In this document: in pieces, positions 23,843 to 32,799 of the stretch
Layout: each line of letters starts with the position of its first letter
How positions within the stretch are numbered: position 1 is the first letter of the stretch
DNA from: Anodontia alba
Lineage: Eukaryota > Mollusca > Bivalvia > Lucinida > Lucinidae
Reading direction: 5' to 3'
Length of the DNA stretch: 64,000 bases
Assembly (NCBI GenBank): GCA_964016985.1
Contig: OZ024835.1
Span: 62,026,714-62,090,713, forward strand
The notes under the pieces: model-generated
What the model was told of the DNA's origin: nothing
The model's input: the letters and a program-made list of their open reading frames with translations, nothing else
The model's database searches: none
Made by a program: the position numbers and the translations under genes

Positions 23843-24600
23843 AAATGGGAACGATAAGCGTTAAGAAATGAGAATTAATTTTAGTCATCAAATTGGTTAA
23901 AATACTGCGAAAACTTTCTTGATGACATTAACTATTTAATTATAGATCAGCACAAAAGTGTGCTACTTGATCAGCACCATAATAACTATAAATCATATTT
24001 GCCTTGAATCAGTATCCTAACCGCTACTAGCATAATAGTATTCTTGTCAAATAACTCACTTCTGACCACAACTTGCAAACATAAATTTGTGACTGAGAAG
24101 GTACAAGTATATTTGCAGACATCAAGTAAATAAACAAATAAAATTTATGCAAAATAAACATTGTATACATGTATTTTGAGGCATTCCAAACACATTTACA
24201 AACTTTACCCCTATGGGTAAATTAAACATTGCGTTTACATGACGAAATATACCCCTAGGGGTAAAATACCCCTAGGGGCAAATATATTTGCCCCTACCCT
24301 TGAGCTGGGGCAATTTACCCACGTGGGTAAATTTTGCCCCTAGGGGCAAATGCGTTCACATGACAAGTTTACCCCTAGGGGTATATTTGCCCCTAGGGGT
24401 AAATTTGCCCCTAGGGGCAAACTTATGCATATAAACGGGGCATTAATGACAAACAGTGCAGATCCAGATCTGGTCAGTGCTTACAGAATGTAATACACAT
24501 CCAATAAATCTGTAAGCACTGCACAGCTTTTGAAGAAAGAGAGTTTTGTTAAATTTCCATGTTACCCCTGAAGAAGCGGGTACTGCCCCCAAAAATTTGG

Positions 24601-25219
24601 ATATGAAGAGCTGACAAAATTGTTTATCAGAGTGATTAATTTGATTTTTATGTTTTCGCTTTGATGCATTGACTGTGTTTAGGGAGCCTTTATGTGAACC
24701 AAATTTTTATGTATTTCTTTATTAAGAGTAGCATCAGGACCCAGGGTGAAGTTGGCTAGCTGTAAAAGTACTTTAAACCCCTCCCCACCCCCTCCCCCAC
24801 CCCTGACCCTCATCGGTGGTTTATTCTACTGACCATTCTAAGGCGGTGGTCCCGGTGTTAGTCTTTTATACCCTATGTTGCTTTGTGGTTCATTCTACGA
24901 GGCGATTTGTTTTAAGTCTTGTTCTTGTGGTTTTCAGTCCTTTTAGCATTGCGATTACCTCGCTTGGGGACGAGAGAGCTAATCTTAGTGCTTTTCGTAC
25001 GTTTGTTTGATTTGTGCTCGTTTGGCTTTGTCTGTCTTCTCTTCCTCTTGGAGTCTGAGAAGGCTGCATCTTGTGATTGTGGCACTTCCTGGACTTTTAT
25101 CTTACATTTTTGTACTACAGTTTATTCAGTTCATTTGCAGCAATCCAGGGTAACATTCTGTAAATTCCAAAGTACTGACTTGTAGGTTAAGTAATTTAAT
25201 TCCAACCAAGAGTGTTTGG
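24601..25219. other. Non-coding stretch with nothing recognised
   Basis: A C-rich run lies near 24780-24805. The frames at 24816-25185 overlap one another, show no domain and are not supported. Confidence 0.6.
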
Positions 25220-25432
25220 TTAACCCTAGTCCTGCTGAACCTGGATATACCCTCCCTTTGCAAACAGTGTAGATCCAGATCAGTTGGGGCTGAAGAAGCC
25301 AACTGATCTGGATCTGCACTGTTTGCCATCAAGTATGAGATTTTATATCAATAATCTGGATCAAGCAATCTGATTGGCTGAAAACTGGAAGTGGGTATAG
25401 CATCTTAATTTATTCAGCAGGAGAAGGATTAA
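25220..25432. mobile_element. P-family MITE, copy P3
   Basis: TTAA at both ends, CCCTAGTCCTGCTGAACC at the left, TTTATTCAGCAGGAGAAGGA at the right. The hairpin core pairs GATCAGTTGGGGCT with AGCCAACTGATC. Confidence 0.85.
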
Positions 25433-25794
25433 CAAGGCGGTCACTTTGTCATCCATCACTTGATATATTGACATAAACAAAAATGTTCCCTGCTAAGCCA
25501 ACAAAGGCTCTTGTGTTACATATGAAGATATTGATACTGCAGACGAGGCTCTGCCGAGCCACACAAACTTACCAAGTTTTCCCTGTCCATCCAATAAACT
25601 CCACAACATTCAATAAATGTGTAAGCAAACAATGAAAATTCTGATCAGACAGCTCAGATGCACAAGTTGAAATAAATCTCCTTTGTTGTTCATTTCAGAT
25701 AGGGTTGCTTATTGTTTAGGTGGCCCCAATATAATGATAGGGTAGTTGATACTTATCACCAGGAGGTTAAGTGGGCAGGTACACATTGTCACAG
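25433..25794. other. Non-coding stretch with nothing recognised
   Basis: No repeat unit or reading frame stands out. Confidence 0.6.
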
Positions 25795-25990
25795 CTCCAG
25801 ACAAGGTACATTTTTTTTTCCATCTGAAAAGGACTAATATTTTTCTTATTTCTCCATAAATATATAACTTGGGAAAAACATAATATGGGTACTCATTATA
25901 AGTGTCTCACTGAGATGCTCATGACTACATGTACTCACAACATATGTTTTTATGGAGAACTGTAGTAAATTATCCCAGAATTATCATCAA
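25795..25990. mobile_element. C-family MITE, copy C2
   Basis: TTTTTCTTATTTCTCCATAA, ATGGGTACTCATTATAAGTG and TACTCACAACATATGTTTTT then ATGGAGAA. The loop is longer than usual. Confidence 0.65.
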
Positions 25991-26036
25991 TGTATGATTT
26001 CATGCCCACAATGTATGATTTCATGGAGAAATACAG

Positions 26037-26150
26037 ATGTATTTATGTTTTTTTTTGTTTTTTTTTTGTTTTGTTTTTTTTTTGGGGGGAGGGGGGCTGG
26101 GGGAGGTTTTGTTGCTTTTTGTTGTTGTTTTTTGTGTGTGTGTTTGTGTT
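26037..26150. repeat. T/G low-complexity tract
   Basis: Runs of T and G only, with almost no A or C. The several overlapping frames here, on both strands, are products of this composition. Confidence 0.85.
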
Positions 26151-26312
26151 TTTGGTTGTTTGTTCTTTTTTTATCAAAAAGAATTTGATATTTCATGCAA
26201 ATTGTCTCCTCAGGAGACAATCTGCAGGGAATGTCAAACTACTTTCAAGGAAAAATAAGAAAAATATTTTTAAAAGGTTATATGTGTAAAATTTTTACCC
26301 ATTTTGCAAATT
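26150..26312. mobile_element. M-family MITE, copy M6
   Basis: TTTGATATTTCATGCAAATT and GTCTCCTCAGGAGACAATCT form the central palindrome; GTAAAATTTTTACCCATTTT lies at the right end. Confidence 0.65.
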
Positions 26313-26323
26313 AAAGCACTAAA

Positions 26324-26543
26324 TTAACTCTTAAAGCTCCATACAAGCACCATTTGTAGCAGACAACATAATTTTTTTTTTTTTTTGGTTTCATTTTTCA
26401 AAGAAAGTAAGTCTTGTCATTTCATGAGAATCATATGCTTGGCAGACAATTCACACAAAATATAAAGACTTATTTTCTATGAAAAATAAAAAAATAATTT
26501 AAATGTCGTCTGCTGCAATTGTGATTGTCACATTAAGGGTTAA
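26324..26543. mobile_element. G-family MITE, copy G4 (complete)
   Basis: TTAA at both ends. CTCTTAAAGCTCCATACAAG and GTAGCAGACAACATAA at the left pair with GTCGTCTGCTGCAATTGTGA and GTCACATTAAGGG at the right. Confidence 0.8.
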
Positions 26544-26689
26544 AATCAATGTGGGCAGGTAGATTTGTACCCTTCCTACTTAACCCATTATTTACTGAGC
26601 CACTTTATTATTTGGTAAGATTTATGGCGTTAATTTTTCTGTATGACCCGTGCTCAGTAAAAATGTGCCTTTTAATGAATGCCATTATC

Positions 26690-26845
26690 AAGCTGGATAA
26701 AATTTTCAGCAAACATACAGAAATATTTTCATTTTTCCAAGAAACAGTTTGCATTAAATGTCAAATCATGTTTTCTGGGAAAAGTAAGAAAAATATCAAT
26801 TGATGTCTGCTGAATTTGTCCAGAGAATGGTCAAGGCTATTAAAG
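26690..26845. mobile_element. M-family MITE, copy M7
   Basis: AATTTTCAGCAAACATACAG at the left; TTTGCATTAAATGTCAAATC, AAAAGTAAGAAAAATATC and TGTCTGCTGAATTTGTCC at the right. Confidence 0.55.
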
Positions 26846-26892
26846 CATTAGAAGATAAAAGAAATCTTCCCAGACTAAACCGCAGATTCGGT

Positions 26893-26985
26893 ATTTGAAT
26901 TTGTATCAACAACCTGGATCAAGTAATCTGATTTGCTGAAAATAAGAAGTGGGTGTGGCATCTTGATTCATCAAGGCAACTTTAA
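26893..26985. repeat. P-family MITE fragment
   Basis: Right-arm words only: TTTGTATCAACAACCTGGAT, AAGTAATCTGATTTGCTG and AAGTGGGTGTGGCATCTTGA. The hairpin core and the TTAA ends are missing. Confidence 0.65.
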
Positions 26986-27052
26986 ATATAACAGCAAGTC
27001 AGACAAATCAGACAGCTAATTATTAAAACATCAAAACATCCACTTGACATTT

Positions 27053-27300
27053 TTAACCCTTAAACTGCCAATCACAACAACTGTCATCTGCGTTGTCATC
27101 TGCTTGTGATTTTAAAAGTCGTTTTTGCAAACAGTGTGGATCCAGATCAGACTGCAGTCAGATCAGACTACTCCTTTTAGGAGCAGTCTGATCAGGGTCC
27201 ACACTGTTTGCCTGTATGCAAAAATAGGTTTGAAAAGTTTGCAAGAATATTCAGTACACGACATAAACAGATGCAGATTTCTTGGCATTTTAAGGGTTAA
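27053..27300. mobile_element. N-family MITE, copy N1
   Basis: TTAA at both ends, CCCTTAAACTGCCAATCACA at the left and CTTGGCATTTTAAGGG at the right. The core hairpin pairs GCAAACAGTGTGGATCCAGA with TCCACACTGTTTGC. Confidence 0.8.
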
Positions 27301-27586
27301 CTCTAGATCTTAGTGATCTAGGTAAAAAACAACATATTGATGAGAATTTTCTTATTTTTCCCAGAAAACAGGATTTGACATTTCATGCAGCAGACAACAA
27401 ACTGATAATTCTTTTTTTATTTTTCTCAGGAAACAGGATTTGACATTTCTTGCAAATTAATTCATTGTTTGATAATATGGAGATGATTGGCATGAAATGT
27501 CAAATCTTGTTTTATGGGAAAAATAAGAAAAATACCACATCAATTTGCCATCTGCTGAATTAGCCCAGAGTGTGGTGAAGGTTAAA
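27297..27586. mobile_element. M-family MITE, copy M8
   Basis: Shares the TTAA that ends N1. The left arm is partly duplicated: ACAGGATTTGACATTTCATG at about 27371 and ACAGGATTTGACATTTCTTG at about 27432. The right arm carries ATGAAATGTCAAATCTTGTT and ATCTGCTGAATTAGCCCAGA. Confidence 0.7.
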
Positions 27587-27872
27587 TATTTAAAGCAAGC
27601 ATCTTCCCAAAATGACAACCATTATTAAAACATCAGAACATCTACTTGACATTTTTTTAAACTAATTTCAGTAGCTGTTGATCTTAACAAATTTTGATCT
27701 GACATTTCCTATTAAGGGTGACAAGTCGGCCTAGTCACTCTGATCTCACCATATCAGATATCTTCTCTGAGGTGTTTTGGCAAATATTAGTATCACTAAT
27801 AGAGTCCATGTTTTGTCTAGACTAAAGGTCATTCAGATAAAGTACCTAAGGTATATGTCACCCAGTTAATGC
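27587..27872. other. Non-coding gap between MITEs
   Basis: No reading frame or repeat boundary recognised. Confidence 0.5.
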
Positions 27873-28093
27873 TTAACCCTTGCCATGCTGAATGAATTAA
27901 GATGTCATGCCCACTTTTAACTTTCAGCCAATCAGATTACTTGATCCAGGCTGTTGATACAAATTCACATACAGGGTTCTGAATGGCAAACAGCTAAGAT
28001 CCAGATCAGTTGGCTTCTTCAGATGCCAACTGATCTGGGTCTACACTGTTTAGAAAGGCAGGGCATATCTGGGTTCACCAGGACCAGGATTAG
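27873..28093. mobile_element. P-family MITE, copy P4
   Basis: TTAACCCTTGCCATGCTGAA at the left; the right end GGTTCACCAGGACCAGGATT has decayed and lacks the last A of TTAA. The hairpin GATCAGTTGGCTTCTTCAGA is intact. Confidence 0.75.
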
Positions 28094-28104
28094 TGTACTA
28101 TATA

Positions 28105-28400
28105 ATCACAACTGCAGCAGATGGCATTTTGATATTTTTTAACATGTTCTGAGAAAATAAGGCTTGATATTTTATGTGAATCATCTCCTATTCACATGAA
28201 ATGTCAAGCCTTATTTTCTCCGAAAAATAATAATAAAAAAATCAGAATGTCATTTGCTACAGTTTTTCTTTAAGCCCTTAAAGTACTCATCGTAATTTTT
28301 CATTCTTACATTTCAGACAAAATAAGTCTTGACATTTCACGTGAATCATTGGCAGAGAATTCACTTAAAATGTGGCAAGACTTACTTTCCCAGAAAAATA
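28105..28400. mobile_element. G-family MITEs, copies G5 and G6
   Basis: Copy one: AATCACAACTGCAGCAGATG, AAGGCTTGATATTTTATGTG and the complement ACATGAAATGTCAAGCCTTA. Copy two from about 28275: CCCTTAAAGTACTCATCG, AGTCTTGACATTTCACGTGA and ACTTAAAATGTGGCAAGACT. Confidence 0.65.
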
Positions 28401-28515
28401 GACATGCTGGAAACAGTTTTCTAATTTTTCTAAGAAAATAGGGTCAGTTTGCATGTGTTGTCAAACCTGCTTTTTCTGGGAAAAATAAGAAAAATATCAC
28501 CAATCTGTGATTTTC
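28400..28515. repeat. M-family MITE fragment
   Basis: GTTTGCATGTGTTGTCAAAC then CTGGGAAAAATAAGAAAAAT; the left arm is short. Confidence 0.5.
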
Positions 28516-28707
28516 TTTTCCTTGGTGATGATAAGGTTGGTTTTTATTTTATGGTTTGTTATCTAATATTACATCATATTAAAAGACTTTTTCTCACTTC
28601 AAATGATAACACTCACTTGTTATCCCCATATTTATCTAAACATTTCCTAATATGGAAAAGATTTATCAGAACGAGAATGGAAACAAAATCCACACTTATT
28701 TAAACAT

Positions 28708-28952
28708 TTAACCCTTAAAATGCCAAGAAAATCAGAATCTGAAAATGTTGTCTGTTTATGTCGTTTGCTGAATATTCTTGCAAACTTTTCAAACCTATTT
28801 TTACATACAGGCAAACAGTGTGGGCCCAGATCAGACTGCTCCTAAAGGAGCAGTCTGATCTGGATCCACACTGTTTGCAGAAATGATTTTTAAAATCACA
28901 AGCAGGTGACAAAGCAGATGACAACTGTTGTGATTGGCAGTTTAAGGGTTAA
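28708..28952. mobile_element. N-family MITE, copy N2
   Basis: TTAA at both ends, CCCTTAAAATGCCAAGAAAA at the left and GATTGGCAGTTTAAGGG at the right. It is the inverse orientation of the copy at 27053-27300 and equally complete. Confidence 0.8.
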
Positions 28953-29443
28953 TATAATGTTGAGCAAAATTTGTAGACAACAAACAAGTAATATCTTTTC
29001 TATTTTTTTCAAAGTTTTCTTTCAAATCAGTCTCATCAGTCGTCAAATGACTTTCCACATAATTGTCTGACTGGCTCCCACTTTTTACTGAACAAATGGG
29101 TGAATTGGCAGGGGTGGGGAAAGGAAGGGTTTGCCTATATTCTAAATAAATGAAACAAAAATCTATGAAATAATTTACGAAACCTTTCTTTTCTTTTAAC
29201 TGCCCACTAAAACTTTAGAGGCAGAGCCTAACTTTTTGCAAGCACATTAGAAAAGTTCCCCAGCTGAAAGTTTAAACTTTAACTTGCTGACTCATAATAC
29301 ATAAAAGCAGACAAAATTTTTAAAACATTTTTACTAATATAAGGAGACAACTTTCACGAAATGTCAAAGCTTATTTTCAGAGAAGGTAAAAATTAACAAG
29401 AAAAATGCCTAACGACATTGTGGATGGGTTTTTCAAATGGTCA
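28953..29443. other. Non-coding stretch with a possible G-family remnant
   Basis: 29270-29420 has AAGCAGACAAAATTTTTAAA and ACGAAATGTCAAAGCTTATT, words of the G arms, but no clear ends. Confidence 0.45.
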
Positions 29444-30554
29444 ACGAAAAGGTAAACCTTGGGAGACCCAATGCCCACCGGCCATGGCATCGCTATTTTA
29501 AAGGACAGATTTTTGAAAAACCTGTCCAAAAATCAATTTTAGCTGCACAAGCTTTTGGCCAGGGGTGATAAGTACATAGCAAAGAAAGTCACTCTTGCAC
29601 GCAATATGCCTACTGGTCTTTATCTATGCCTCTACCAAATAGTATCAAAATATTTCAAACCATTATGAAGTTATGAAGTGCACAAGAATTTGGCTTAGAC
29701 ATTCATTCAGGGGAGATAACTTGAAAAAAGATGTTGTCCTTCTTGCATGTGACAGACACTCTTACTTGACCTGATATATGTCCCTACCAAATATCAAATT
29801 ATCTCAAACAGTATGGGAGTTATGGCCTGCACAAGATTTTGGTTTCAGGGGAGATAAGTACATAAAGCAAGAGTTGTCCTTCCTGCATGCAACCCTTCTA
29901 CTGGACCTGATATATATACCTACCAAACATTATCAAATTATCTCAAACAGTATGTGAATTATGGCCTGCACAAGATTTCAACTTCAGGGGAGATAAATAC
30001 ATAATGAAGAAAGTGAGAGTTGCCTCTCTTGCATCCTACATGCCTACTGGTCCTCCTCTTTATCTCTACTAAATATGAAAGCAATCCATTGAAGAATAAA
30101 GGTAACATATAACTTCAAAAAAAGGTTAACCACAAGGTAAACCTCAAATGTCAAGGGAGATAAGTACATAACGGAGAAAGTGAGAGTTGTCGCTCTTGCA
30201 CACCACATGCCTACTGGTCCTCCTCTTCACCCCTACCAAATATGAAAGCAATCCAATGAAGAATAAAGGTGACATATAATTTTGAAAAAAGGTTAACCAA
30301 AAGGTAAACCTCGGATGTCAGGGGAGATATGTACATAGTGAAAAAAGTGAGAGTTGTCTCTCTTGCATGTGACACACCTATAGGTCCTCCTCTTCATCCC
30401 TACCAAATATGGAAGCAATCCACTGAAGAATAAAGGTAACATAAAACTTTGAAAAAAGGTTAAACAAAAGGTAAACCTCGGAAGACACTGGACGCCTGCC
30501 CGCCCGCTCAATGCCCACCCGCCCACCAAGACATCACTATTTTAAAGGACGGAT
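29444..30554. repeat. Tandem-repeat element, roughly 135-170-bp units
   Basis: Units share TCAGGGGAGATAAGTACATA, GAAAGTGAGAGTTGTC, CCTACTGGTCCTCCTCTTCA, CCTACCAAATATGAAAGCAA and AAAAAAGGTTAACCAAAAGG. Both ends carry a direct copy of CAATGCCCACC with a following ACTATTTTAAAGGAC block (29467-29510 and 30510-30552). Confidence 0.8.
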
Positions 30555-30576
30555 TTTTTACCCAGCATGTCAAGCA

Positions 30577-30772
30577 TTAACCCTGGTCCTGCTAAATCCG
30601 GATAAGCCCTGCCTTTGCAAACAGTGTAGATCCAGATCAGTTGGCTTCTGGATCTGCACTGTTTGTCAATTAGTATATGGATTTGTATCAAAAACCTGAA
30701 TCAAGCAACCTGATTGGCTGACAATTAGAAGTGGGCATGGCATCTTAATTAATTCAGCATGACAAGGGTTAA
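30577..30772. mobile_element. P-family MITE, copy P5
   Basis: TTAA at both ends; CCCTGGTCCTGCTAAATCCG at the left and AATTCAGCATGACAAGGG at the right. One hairpin arm is shortened to GTTGGCTTCTGGATCTG. Confidence 0.85.
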
Positions 30773-30894
30773 CATTGGGTAAACACACAAGCTGTTTTAT
30801 GCCTTGATAATTTTCCAGCCTAACCTGCATAAAAATAATATTGGCTGGCATTGAATTGTTCAACAGGTGTCTGTACAATACAAACCTTAAATGT

Positions 30895-31065
30895 AATAGC
30901 ATAGCCCAAGATAAATGAAATAACCAGACAAACATTTTTCTTATTTCTGCACAAAAACATATGTTGTGGGTACCCATCAGAAGCACCTCGCCGAGGCACT
31001 TCTAATGAGTACCCACAATGTACCCTTTCATAGAGAAATATGAAAAATATTCACTGTTTTTTATG
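30895..31065. mobile_element. C-family MITE, copy C3
   Basis: TTTTTCTTATTTCTGCACAA, TTGTGGGTACCCATCAGAAG, CACCTCGCCGAGGCACTTCT and TGAGTACCCACAATGTACCC in order. Confidence 0.8.
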
Positions 31066-31599
31066 AAGAGTCTCATCTATATAACAGACCTCTAACCGTT
31101 GACATATCAGATATTGTCACCAGCTACTGTGATGACCTAAATATTGTCTGCAAGCAATTAGGTGTGAACAACTGATTACCCAATCGTAACACTGTAAAAT
31201 TCTTATATACCTCACACACATGACTAGAATATGTCAGTAGCTACGCTTTATAATTCAATCTAATATCAAGTCTAATATTTAGTTTGTCTTTCAAAAATAT
31301 TCATACTAGGCCTTGAATATCAATAAATTTTCTTTCTATGTCAAGAAAAACTTTCATTATACAAGAGCAGTTTAACTGATCTGGCCTATGACACCCTCTG
31401 CCACATATCTGGCAGTTTATTGGGTCGATTGTGTACAATCAAGCCATTATGGTATACAAACGCCAAAATTTCTTTAATAATTTTTGTGATAATTTTTTAC
31501 CTACGTAATCAAACCACATAAAATATTCTTGTCGCTGTGACATCAGAGTGCTATTGATAGAAGGTTTGCTGTAAAACCTGGACTGGGACATTTGGGTTA
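31066..31599. other. Non-coding stretch with nothing recognised
   Basis: AT-rich single-copy-looking sequence without an ORF of note. Confidence 0.55.
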
Positions 31600-31690
31600 T
31601 CGACAAACAGTGCCGACCCATATCAGATGCCACAGAATGTGGTGTCTGATCAGAGTCTGCACTGTTTGCTTAAATTACAGGAAGTTAAGG
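31600..31690. repeat. GATCAG hairpin unit (Q-like)
   Basis: GACAAACAGTGCCGACCCAT and CAGAGTCTGCACTGTTTGC pair around AGATGCCACAGAATGTGGTG. The following AAATTACAGGAAGTTAAGGG is the inverse of a motif at 53738-53762. Confidence 0.7.
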
Positions 31691-31699
31691 GACATGCAG

Positions 31700-31962
31700 G
31701 CAGTGGCTAACATGTTACAAATGCATGTGATTGTACAGCCTTGCTTTCATGGATCACCCATGCACCCTTGGTGCTGCTGTCTGACACCAAGTGCGGGCAT
31801 CCTGTCCAATTTATACTCAATCCAGGGCACTCCGAGTATGACCTAGGTGTACTATTGTTCTGAAAACTTTCTCAACCCGAGTAGGCCAGGTGTGAACCAC
31901 GACCTTCCGCTTGCGAGTCCAGACACTATCCACTTGGCCATCTTGCCCACCACTGATACCTT
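31700..31962 (-). mobile_element. tRNA-derived SINE, copy D
   Basis: On the minus strand: GGCAAGATGGCCAAGTGGAT (A box), a variable arm as in serine or leucine tRNAs, GTCGTGGTTCACACCTGG (B box), then a body ending near GCATTTGTAACATG. It is too diverged to be a functional tRNA. Confidence 0.7.
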
Positions 31963-32019
31963 TTCAGACAGGTAACTCTGTCAAATTGTTTTTTCCTCCA
32001 TTCTGAAAAGTGCCTAATA

Positions 32020-32239
32020 CACTTCAACCTCTTTATAACACAGTTCGTTATAACATGGTTTTAGATATAACACGGTTCAAAGATGGATCCCAAAAATGTA
32101 TAGACTATATTGAAAAATGACCATAAATGGTCATTTTTCAATATAATCTATACATTTTTGTTTGGATATAACACAGTTGTTTAACTTATATGTTTTATGC
32201 TATGGACCCCAACAATAGTGTTATAAAGAGGTTGTGGTG
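32020..32239. mobile_element. TA-flanked MITE with TTTATAACAC ends, copy T2
   Basis: CACTTCAACCTCTTTATAAC at the left, GTTATAAAGAGGTTGTGGTG at the right, TA on both sides. The central palindrome GAAAAATGACCATAAATGGT is better preserved than in the copy at 21970. Confidence 0.85.
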
Positions 32240-32339
32240 TATGTACAAGGGAAGCATTTACTCTGAATGAACACCTTTTCAGAAGAAGCAGGGGTGCAAA
32301 AAGGAAGTAACAGAAGTTGTCTCCCATCTAAAAATGGCA

Positions 32340-32447
32340 GAAAACCTAAAAAATGTATCAAATCAACAACCTGGATCAAGTAATCTGATTGGCTGACAAT
32401 TAGAAATGGGCGTGGCATCTTAATTTATTCAGCAGGACAAGGGTTAA
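32340..32447. repeat. P-family MITE, right half (P6)
   Basis: AACCTGGATCAAGTAATCTG through TTTATTCAGCAGGACAAGGG and a final TTAA; the hairpin and left half are missing. Confidence 0.75.
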
Positions 32448-32499
32448 AACTTAGTTTAAGCAGTGAAACAGCAACATTGAAACAAATCAGTTTAGCAAA

Positions 32500-32760
32500 A
32501 TTTTGTTGCCAAGACAACATTCTAAAAGTTTGTTTGTTTTTTTGCTTTTTTTTTTTTTTTTTGTATTTTTCTGAGTAAATAAGACTTGACATTTCATGAG
32601 AATGATTAACATGAAATGTCAGTCTTATTTTCTCTGAAAAAAAAAAAAAAAAAACTAAAAAAAACAAAACAAAAAAAAAAACAAACTTGAGTTTGTCATA
32701 GATGATTCACATGAAATGTCAGTCTTATTTTCCCTGAAAAAAAAAAAAAATGGAAATTGT
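32500..32760. mobile_element. G-family MITE with partly duplicated right arm (G7)
   Basis: AAGACTTGACATTTCATGAG at the left. ACATGAAATGTCAGTCTTAT, followed by TTTTC(T/C)CTGAAAAAA, occurs twice (about 32610-32640 and 32712-32740) with A-rich filler between. Confidence 0.6.
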
Positions 32761-32799
32761 CAATAAGCAGCGCTTATTCGATACCTCTTGCATATAGCA

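Larger units (their letters stand above)
22410..24442. mobile_element. 2.0-kb element with CCCCTAGGGG arrays (PIF/Harbinger-like)
   Basis: Ends AGCCCCGTTTATATGCATAA and the complement TTATGCATATAAACGGGGCA, flanked by TTA on both sides (22407-22409, 24443-24445). A three-base TTA duplication is typical of PIF/Harbinger. Both ends carry reiterated ACCCCTAGGGGTAAAT palindromes: about three at the left and about ten at the right (24205-24425). The interior holds two M-family MITEs and no transposase. Confidence 0.75.
22307..24600. mobile_element. P-family MITE, copy P2, split by a 2.0-kb insertion
   Basis: The left half starts TTAACCCTTGTCGTGCTGAA and runs to 22409. After the insertion the element resumes at 24443 with TTAATGACAAACAGTGCAGA, exactly the next expected words of a P element. 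The right end after about 24480 has diverged and no final TTAA was located. Confidence 0.65.

Noticed and set aside
24816..25185. Two overlapping plus-strand frames with leucine- and valine-rich stretches
   Set aside because: They are short, in competing frames, lack a signal of splicing or a recognisable domain, and end in a P-family MITE region.
25952..26289. Several overlapping hydrophobic or charged frames on both strands
   Set aside because: The tract is almost pure T and G, which gives F/V/G-rich and K/P/Q-rich peptides in every frame.
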